A stretch of 64,000 bases of DNA from Piliocolobus tephrosceles (Eukaryota > Chordata > Mammalia > Primates > Cercopithecidae): NCBI RefSeq assembly GCF_002776525.5, contig NC_045444.1:28864702-28928701 (forward strand), read 5' to 3'. The position numbers and the translations under genes are program-made. Shown one piece after another: positions 56,696 through 64,000 of this stretch. Positions within the stretch are counted from its first letter, which is position 1. Each line of letters starts with the position of its first letter. Below the pieces are notes generated by a model. The model saw nothing but the letters and a program-made list of their open reading frames with translations. It had not been told where the DNA came from and did not search any database.

Positions 56696-58084
56696 TGCCC
56701 TGCTTTGTTTACTAAATTCACCTACTTATAGACAACTTGAAGTTGGCGATAAAGCCTACATGGTGCAATGGGGTCACAACACCCATTTTAATCAGCTGGA
56801 TAGTCTTTAGATTGATCAGTCTCTAAGTCTGGGGTAAAATGGGCCATGATTCCTTCTTCAAATTCTCTGTCTCTGCATCCTCCTCTTGCTGTCCCATTCT
56901 CACCAGCTTCTGTAGGGGCCTTTTCCTGCCCAGTTCTCTCCATATGGTTTATTTAGAGAAAAGTACAGAGAATATTTTTATACTCTGTGAGGAAATTTAT
57001 AGATATAGACTATGCATCTCCAGCATCTTACAAAGCTTGGGTTCATTATCTGAATATTTTTACATTGGTTGATAGTGGCAGGTCTGAGACTCTAGCAGAA
57101 GTAATTGTGAAAACAATTCCCTCCAGGTTGTATTGGTTACATTTGTATTTTTTTAATCCCATATTTCTATACTAAACAATAAAGAAATTTTTTGTATGTA
57201 GAAAGAAAGTGCCAAGATAAAACAGTGAAAGGGTTGGTAAATTCGATAACTCAATGACATCATTGAGAACACAGAGTTGTTCCTTCTTCCTCTCCTGCCA
57301 TCCCATGTGTCACCTTCTCTCACTCATGGCTGCATGTTGCTTATTGCTGGTCCAAAATGTCCTTGAAGGCCTAACAGAGTTAAGCAGATTGAGGGATTCT
57401 TTCTTATACCTCTTGAAGATTAAAAAAAAAAAGCCTCTCCCAGATGGTCTGCAGTAGGCACTCTTGTGTCTCACCGGACTAGAACTGATCACATGCCCAC
57501 CCCACAGTCTAACCCTATAACCTGCGAGAGGAATAGAGGTACCATAGTTGACAAGGAAGAAGGACTGACATTTCCCCAACTTAGGGCTCTACTGGTAAAG
57601 AAGAAAATGGCTTTTGAGTAGGTAACTGAGAATTTAGGTAACTAAATTAGTCCCCTTTTTTAGACACTGACCTTGGGCATTATCTATTGTCCTTCACATT
57701 TCTTACCCCAACTGTCTAATTATCCAGTCCAAATGCAGGTTTTCATCTATTCGCTAATGTAGAGTTCCATAGTGCCTCAAATATTTCTATTCTGGTACAA
57801 TGCATATACAGCTATTAAATAATACTAAATTGACTACTACAGCAATTTAAAAATACAAGAAATCTTCTTATTTATAGTTTAATAAAAATAACTTCCAGCC
57901 TCTTGAGTCCAGAAGGCACTATGAAATTCATAATCACATTTTAAGATACAGATATTTTGTTCTTTGTACCTAGCTACGCTGAAGAAGTTTCTTTTTTTTG
58001 GACAGGCTACATGTAAGATGGAGTAAAAGAAGGCAGATTTATTATACATTGTAGGTGCTGTTTTTACTCAAATAGCAGAGAATT
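56696..58084. other. Intronic stretch, nothing recognised
   Basis: Unique intron without gene or confident repeat. Confidence 0.5.
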
Positions 58085-58290
58085 TAGAGCCCACTTATTT
58101 AAGTGCAAATGCTGCCTCCTACCTAAGTCACTTAATCAGGACACTTTAATTTCTACCACTGCTAAATTCAGCTAATAATACCTGCCCCCTATCTACCTCT
58201 CTGGGAAGCTGGGAGGATTAATTAGATAAAGTCTTTAAAGCTCCTCAGAGAGAAGTGGTATATGTAAAAGATGTTATTATTTCTAGGGAA
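58085..58290 (+). repeat. MIR SINE, sense
   Basis: 'acctaagtcacttaatcagg', 'taataatacctgccccctatc', 'gggaggattaattagataaag' and 'ctttaaagctcctcagag' follow the MIR sense order. Confidence 0.62.
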
Positions 58291-60124
58291 GAACGAAGCA
58301 GTGTCTCTTTTATGGACTGTCCAAACTTCTAGAATTTTTTCCTCTTACTCAACTGAAGTGCCAATTTTGTGGATTTTAATTCATCATGTGAGAACCTTCT
58401 CATTCTCAAGTAGTTGCACTTAGAGAAAAGATTTTCAAGTATTGCCTCTGATGATGGGAAGTACATTCCTGAGTTTCACTGAATATTTCAGAGCATTGTC
58501 CTGCAAACGGGTATATATGCTGGAATCTGGTTACAACGTTTAAAAACAAGCCATGGCTGCATTGCAGAATGTGACCCGGGCCTATTTTTGGGATCATTTC
58601 CAATCCCCATGATCTGAGTCAGGTTATTTTGGACATAGAAGACAAATTGAGAGTAAAATCTTGAATCTCTCATAAATCTTGTTAAATAGTTTATATTTAA
58701 ATATTCTTTTGAGAAACACATTTTTATATTTAGATGACAGGATTCTCTCCTTTCCTTCCAGAATTCTCAGTTTTGGTTATACAGTTAAATGTACACACTT
58801 TTTCCAGCCTATGATATAATTTACAGAGCTTTAAGTATGCTTGCCTTTTACATTGCTTTATTGGATATTGAACGCTTTCATTAACTGCTACATGGATGGT
58901 TTCCAGTTTAGAAATTCAGTTAGAAATTCTATGTGTTTTGGTAACTGCAATTGCTACTTGATGTTAACAAGTCTCCGTTCTGGTCAGTGAGGCAGCAGCT
59001 CATTACCGATAGAGATGGGCTTATTTTCTCACAGCAGTTTGAGAATCCAGCGAGTCACTGGATCCACTGGAGATCTTGGGAGAACTTGGGAAGTGGTTGT
59101 TGCTGGAAACAGTCAGATTGGCTTCCCCCAAACACTTGAGAGAAGATTTTGACCATCTTTAATCATTCACACTTTCTACAAATGAATTCAACCTATATTT
59201 CTTCACGAGTCAAAATGATTCTTTCAAAGCAAAAGCATAGCTATAGAATTTACTGGAATCAGGCTTTTGTATTTATAGGCTTTCTTTTAAAAAGATAAAA
59301 TTTCTTGTTTTTTTCCAGTTCGAAAGGAAAAGGAGAAAAATGAGAAACGAGTGTCAAATTTGACTCAGTGACTGATACCAAACTTAACCTGCCAGGCGTC
59401 GGGAACTGGGTGACTCAGTAGGAGCAAGAAAGGACATAGGGAGCACAGTGTCATTAGGGGAAAAGGCTTGACCTTGTCAGGAGCATAGAGTGAAGAAGAA
59501 AATCAAGAGTCAGGTCATTTCTAGGTTTATTTATCACAGGAAGAAACAAGAGAGGTTACACTAAAGAAGAAGTAACGATAAAGAGAGTGTACTTAAGACT
59601 TGTGCTAGCACCCACTTACCTAAGTCAAGTATTGGGCCCTGACCTCATCGTAAACTCCTCTGCTCTTGGGAGAAGCTAGAAATGAGGGTGAGTGAAGATG
59701 GGCCTAGCATGAAAGAAGGCAGAAATGGTTTTTCCCCGTATGGTGACAACATGGCTTTTCCTAATGTTACCAGCTTCATTCATCAAAATGTATTATCTGT
59801 CTATAGTGCCTTCTTGTGAAGCATTCACAGCCAAGAGGAATGCTGACATTAGCTTAAAAAGCTAAGTTTTAAGACTTTGATGAAGGATTCACTGAGTGGT
59901 TTTGAGAAAGGAGAATCATGGCTTTGAAATTCAAACACATCCTTAACTACCACCCTCATCCCACCAATTAAGTAAAGTGAAATGATGAATAACAGACAAT
60001 TTATAAGAAAGTATCTATACTTTTGTTTTAGATACAAAGAGATGACAAATGCAAAAAGAGCACCCCCATAGTTTGCTAGAAGAAAAAATATTTAGATACA
60101 GATTTTTTAAAAAGTAGTACAGCT
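58291..60124. other. Intronic stretch with AP-1 pair
   Basis: Unique intron. Apart from the AP-1 pair and the splice-acceptor-like site near 59318, nothing was recognised. Confidence 0.5.
59361..59419 (+). promoter_or_regulatory. Twin AP-1 (TRE) sites 50 bp apart
   Basis: tgactcagt occurs at 59361-59369 and again at 59411-59419. Each is a full TGA(C/G)TCA consensus site for Fos/Jun or NF-E2/BACH proteins. Function is inferred from the motif and spacing only. Confidence 0.4.
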
Positions 60125-60320
60125 AATTAGTAGTAGAGCCATGTTTTACTTATTATATACTAGACACTAAGGACTTATGCTTAATCCTTAAAACATCACT
60201 AAGACAGTTATACCCATTTTACAAATCAAGAAAAGTAACAAAGATTCCAGTCACTTTTCCAAGGTCATATAATTAGTAAGTGGTAAAAGATGGGCCCAGA
60301 GCTAGGGCGATTTATTTATA
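60125..60320 (-). repeat. MIR SINE, antisense
   Basis: 'tatactagacactaagg', 'ttaatccttaaaacatcac', 'ttatacccattttacaaatcaag', 'ccaaggtcatataattagtaag' and 'gggcccagagctaggg' form a well-ordered antisense MIR. Confidence 0.75.
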
Positions 60321-61436
60321 GATGGCTTGATGTTGACTACTCTACTACACAAGTAATGAAGACAATTTAAAATGTGGAAAATAATAAATGCTAATTCCAG
60401 ATTTTCAAAATACATAAAATATACACATAGGAAGGACAGTAATCACAAGACATCGTTAGGCTACTTTAATATCAAAAGACCAAGAGCTTGGATAAAGTCT
60501 TTTATATTGAAAATGCTAAGGAGCATAGCAAGATGAGTTTTATATTAGGATATAACATAGCAAGATAAGATATGACTTATTGTTAGGATGTTTTTGCAAT
60601 TAAGATTTGCTTAAGAATAGAAACATGTTTCCTGAGGTCCTGCAACAGTTCATGTAGGAAGCAACAGCTAAATATGATAGATACTTCAAATGACTCTTCC
60701 ATAGGTAATGTGGACTCCTGGGAAATGGGCCTAAGAACCCAGTCTCTCAGATGTTACAATGAAGCCACAGGTCCTCTTTACATGGGCCAACTCTTAATGA
60801 TAGTGTTTCATTATGGTAATACAATGGCCAGTTGTCACCCATACACTTTATTAAAATGTACATGTGTTGCAGATACCTCATTTTCATTAGCAATGATAGA
60901 CTCGAAATATTCTACTTTCCATGTTAAAGAATCCTACTATTGAGATAAAGAGAAGAAAAACATTTCTCACTTTATTCCTTTTTTATGCTTTTTGATTGCT
61001 GAATTATGTGAAAGTGTTACCTAGCCAAAAATATTTTTAAAGTCTTCTATGAATCCAGTATTCATAAGCTTATGTAACTCTTCCTTCACTCTCAGACTAA
61101 ATGAACTTGTTATAGATGGAATTGAATAAAGTTATCATCTACAGTACTACATAAGAGTTTTTTCTTTTAGTAGTTTTCAGTTTTAGTAACTTCTTAAAGT
61201 TATCACTTTAAAGTTGTTTCTAGTCCTCCTATACTTGTAAATAAATTTGTAAAATCAGAATCATATTATTTATGATATATGTAGTTTTATTTCCCCCCAA
61301 AAGTCTATAGACTTTAATCTGCCCTCCTATGGAAGATTCTCTGTTGCTTTAATAAAAATTTTAATAACATTATCATAACAGAAGCAGCATAAATGAGGCA
61401 TGCATCCGTCTCTCATTGTATAACATCATTATCAGA
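60321..61436. other. Intronic stretch, nothing recognised
   Basis: AT-rich unique sequence up to the THE1 LTR. Confidence 0.5.
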
Positions 61437-61810
61437 TGTATTAGTTCATTTTCATGCTGCTGATAAAGACATACCCAAGGCTGGGTAATTTATAAGGAAA
61501 AATAAGTTTAATAGACTTAACAGCTCTACATGGCTGGGGAGACCTCACAATCATGGCAGAAAGCAAGGAGGAGCAAGTCACATCTTACATGGATGGTGGC
61601 AGGCAAAGAGGGAGAACTTGTGCCAAGGAGCTCCTCTTTATAAAACCATCAGATCTCATGAGACTTACTCCCTATCGCGAGAACAGCACAGGAAAGATCC
61701 GCCCTCATGATTCAATTACCTCTCACTGGTTCCCCACCAACAACATGTGGGAATTGTGGGAGCTACAATTCAAGATGAGATTTGGGTGGGGACACAGCCA
61801 AACCATATCA
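61437..61810 (-). mobile_element. Solo THE1-type LTR (ERVL-MaLR), antisense
   Basis: Begins 'tgtattagttcattttcatg' and ends 'ggacacagccaaaccatatca', with 'ggctgggtaatttataagg', 'cacaatcatggcagaaagc', 'ataaaaccatcagatctcatg' and 'tcaagatgagatttgggtgg': the antisense THE1/MST LTR. At 374 bp it is near full length. No internal region is attached, and I could not find a matching 5-bp duplication. Confidence 0.92.
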
Positions 61811-61814
61811 GGTA

Positions 61815-61960
61815 AATATTAATTGCTCCATTTGAAATATGAGAAAACTGGGATTCAGAGAGGTTAAATAACTTGCCGGATTTCACATAGCTGATAAATG
61901 GCAGAGCCAAAATTTGAACCCAGATCTGTTTTCACAACTGTACTCTTCTCACACTGGCAT
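61815..61960 (-). repeat. MIR SINE fragment, antisense
   Basis: 'tgaaatatgagaaaactggg', 'cagagaggttaaataacttgcc', 'acatagctgataaatggcagagcc' and 'atttgaacccagatctg' are a clear antisense MIR 5' half. The THE1 LTR sits directly at its edge and may have inserted into it. Confidence 0.75.
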
Positions 61961-62024
61961 GCTATTTAGACGTTTAGCTCTTTTCTGGTTAGGCTTTCTC
62001 CTCTACTTTACACATCATTAAGTG

Positions 62025-62040
62025 CTGCCTCCTGCTGGTC
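62025..62040 (-). promoter_or_regulatory. CTCF-like motif, one mismatch
   Basis: The + strand reads ctgcctcctgctggtc; the reverse complement has ccagcaggaggcag, which departs from the core consensus at one position. Confidence 0.35.
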
Positions 62041-62999
62041 TCCCTTGGCATTACACTGGAGTCAGCCCTTCAATACAGTGAAAACAATCAGTTCTTGTTG
62101 GGAGTAGATCATTTAGGAGTATTGATTCTAAATTTGTCATTGTTTTCCATGAAAGCTAAGCATAGAGTACAAATTGCCACTCACCACATAAAGTTGATGA
62201 CTTTCTATGCCCAAATGATTTGACAATTTGTGATTTTTTTTTCCCCAGGAGGTTTTTTGCTAACATTTTTCAAAGCAAAATATTCAATCTCTGTCCAAAA
62301 TGATCAAATTTTGCCCTGCAGCAAACTTGTAAATTTTTGCCAGGACCCGTGAAACTTCACAAGGCAAGAGATCAATAATTTCACACTGTTTCCTTCTCAC
62401 TGCTTTCCTCAGTGTACACACTATTTAGTTTGAAACTGCCAACATGAGAAAGTAAAAAATTTAAGGGACAAGTAAGGAACTCGTTCCTCATCTTTTAAAA
62501 ATATAGGTGATAATCTTTAAAGCAGAGATGATCTATCTGTGTGCTCAAAAATTTGAAGTAAGACAAAAGAGTTAGTTTGGATATTTAAATTAATTTTACA
62601 AAATAGTGACATGCATGACTCTACTCTTGTACTATCCTATTGTATATGTTCACATACCCAAAAATATTTGTGGTTTTCTGCCTATTGTGTCCGATGCTGT
62701 CAGCCTTTGTTGCAAATCAGGACTTAGGCAAAGAGTCCACAGAGGCTTTGCACTGCTGTCATTCCAAGACACTAAGACATTTTATTTCCACCTGTAATAA
62801 TATTAAGCCTTTACTAGTTCAACATTAATTTGATGCTTACCTTTCTTTTTTCCCACATTAAAAAACCATCAATAAATGTGAGCCAATGTTTCAGTAAATT
62901 GCATCACTCTTTCTCTTCAAACTGTGTCTTTCTATCCAGGTCTGTCTTGTCTGCCTGAATTGTAACTGAATATTTTCCCGTGTTCAGCTATTGGTCTTC
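62041..62999. other. Intronic stretch, nothing recognised
   Basis: No gene or confident repeat seen. Confidence 0.5.
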
Positions 63000-63260
63000 C
63001 ATTCTTCTTGATATCTAATTCCTCTTTCAGATAACTCATCCATTTTCATGGCTTCAGCTATGCCTTTACTTGAATGATTCCCAAAATTATATCGCCAATC
63101 CTTTCCCCTCAGCTAAGCACCAGTCATTTATTTTCAACTCTTCACTGGACATTTCTACTTTGATGATTTGCCCCCTCTTCAAAATAAATAAGCTGAATTT
63201 CCACCGCTCGATGGCCCCCCACTCCTGATTTCCTTTTTATTTTCAAGAATAGAAACCTGT
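63000..63260 (+). repeat. L2 fragment, sense (distal coding region)
   Basis: 'agataactcatccattttcatgg', 'gaatgattcccaaaattatatc', 'cctttcccctcagctaagc' and 'caactcttcactggacatttctac' follow the sense L2 order (actcatccagtctcatgg ... ctgatgactcccaaatttatatc ... cctgaactccag ... ctgcctactcgacatctccac). Confidence 0.65.
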
Positions 63261-63401
63261 TTCCGATTACCCATACTTGAAACTTTGGGCCACGGCACAA
63301 GAATGGCAATGCAAAGACGTACAAGAAAGAGGAGTCAACATACAGAAGTACAGTGAGCCAGGTTCAGCTGCATGGACTTGGGACCTTGGCCCTGTTTTAC
63401 T

Positions 63402-63419
63402 CAGCGCCACCTAATGGTC
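63402..63419 (-). promoter_or_regulatory. CTCF-like motif, one mismatch
   Basis: The + strand reads cagcgccacctaatggtc; the reverse complement has ccattaggtggcgc, matching the CTCF core except at one position. It shares orientation with the motifs at 38532 and 62025. Confidence 0.4.
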
Positions 63420-64000
63420 ACGATTTGGAAAGGCAGGCCTACTTTTGCCAGATGCAATTTTGCAAAGGAAAATGTAAATATCAATTTTATATGAAATTTA
63501 TCAAAATGTTTAAACGTTATCACTGTTAAACAAAATGCAGCACTCTGGAAGCAACATGAAGTTCATATATGAGTATGTTTATTCCAAGAGCTGCCAATTT
63601 GTGACAACTATGAAATCAGCTGAGCTAAAAGACAATTGGAAAAAATATAAATAAATAAAAAGTAACTGGCAGATCCTCTTGGTTATGATAATGATGCTAG
63701 AACTAACATAGATAACCCAAAAGAATGGAGCCATTCCAGTGCATCCCAAGACTTTAGGACACTTAGCATAGTGTTCTAGAAAATAGGCTAAACTAATTTT
63801 ATCAGTGAGATTACCAACATTGAGCTAAACCCACAAACCTGAAATTAAAAATCACACATCGTAAATCAGTGAAGCAAAAATCAAACATCCAGGAACTACA
63901 AAAAGTAATCCTGACTATTCTAAAATAAGTCTCAGGTTATACTTCTTTCCTTAAAGATGGTCTGAGGCATGAAAAGTAAATTTTCAGCCTAAGAGTGGTA
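63420..64000. other. Intronic stretch to window end, nothing recognised
   Basis: Unique AT-rich sequence; no exon seen before the window ends. Confidence 0.5.

Larger units (their letters stand above)
29566..64000 (+). other. ARHGAP15: ARHGAP15 downstream intron, 5' part (at least 34.4 kb)
   Basis: Starts at the gtaaga donor at 29566 and runs off the window. The next exon expected from the protein (the peptide after ...KNVFQ) was looked for and not seen. The content is unique AT-rich DNA with scattered Alu, MIR, L2, LTR and microsatellite sequence. Confidence 0.8.

Noticed and set aside
61553..61822. 89-codon open frame, + strand
   Set aside because: It lies entirely in the antisense THE1 LTR.
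29566..64000. Further ARHGAP15 coding exon
   Set aside because: I looked for the peptide expected after ...KNVFQ and for in-frame AG...GT segments; none was convincing in this interval.

Overview
This window is nuclear DNA from a primate. It is AT-rich and mostly intronic, dense with Alu, L1, L2, MIR and LTR copies, with only two short protein-coding exons. The youngest Alu copies (14168-14465, 15630-15936, 50556-50872) carry variants I associate with Old World monkey AluY lineages, such as 'ctagccgggcgaggtggc' and 'gagatccggccactg'. A macaque- or baboon-like genome is therefore more likely than human. That is a judgement from remembered consensus sequences, not an alignment.

Gene content. 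Both exons are on the + strand and belong to one gene, which I recognise as ARHGAP15 (Rho GTPase-activating protein 15). Exon 6849-6936 (88 bp) and exon 29476-29565 (90 bp) join in frame and encode consecutive pieces of the PH domain. The rest of the window is the 3' part of the upstream intron (1-6848), one complete 22.5 kb intron (6937-29475) and the first 34.4 kb of the next intron (29566-64000). I found no other ARHGAP15 exon, no second gene and no intact retroelement ORF.

Layout. 1-6848: Alu, L1 3' fragment, MIR, old L1/L2 traces. 6849-6936: exon. 7186-7498: a fold-back, transposon-like element. 8400-8545: a cluster of transcription-factor motifs. 9926-10291: MLT1 LTR with intact 5-bp target duplication. 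11090-12830: ancient antisense L1 3' UTR split by an Alu. 13440-16025: L2 fragments, one interrupted by an L1 piece and then by a young Alu. 16886-18475: a 5'-inverted L1 inserted at the 3' end of an older antisense L1. 18584-19124: Alu inside Alu. 23085-24830: a long antisense L2. 25915-26490: LTR-like sequence with a TATA box. 26591-27796: a pair of inverted L2-like copies. 29476-29565: exon. 29566-40300: mostly unique AT-rich intron with microsatellites, a tRNA-like relic and a strong CTCF motif. 40306-43735: Alu plus a G+C-richer, degraded, possibly ERV-derived block. 43736-64000: unique intron with several Alus, a Tc/mariner-type MITE, MIRs, a twin AP-1 site, a THE1 LTR and two further CTCF-like motifs.

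I see no evidence of a new biological system. The observations most worth checking are the fold-back element, the inverted pair, the CTCF and AP-1/GATA/octamer motif clusters, the lineage-diagnostic Alus and the nested insertions that give a relative chronology.
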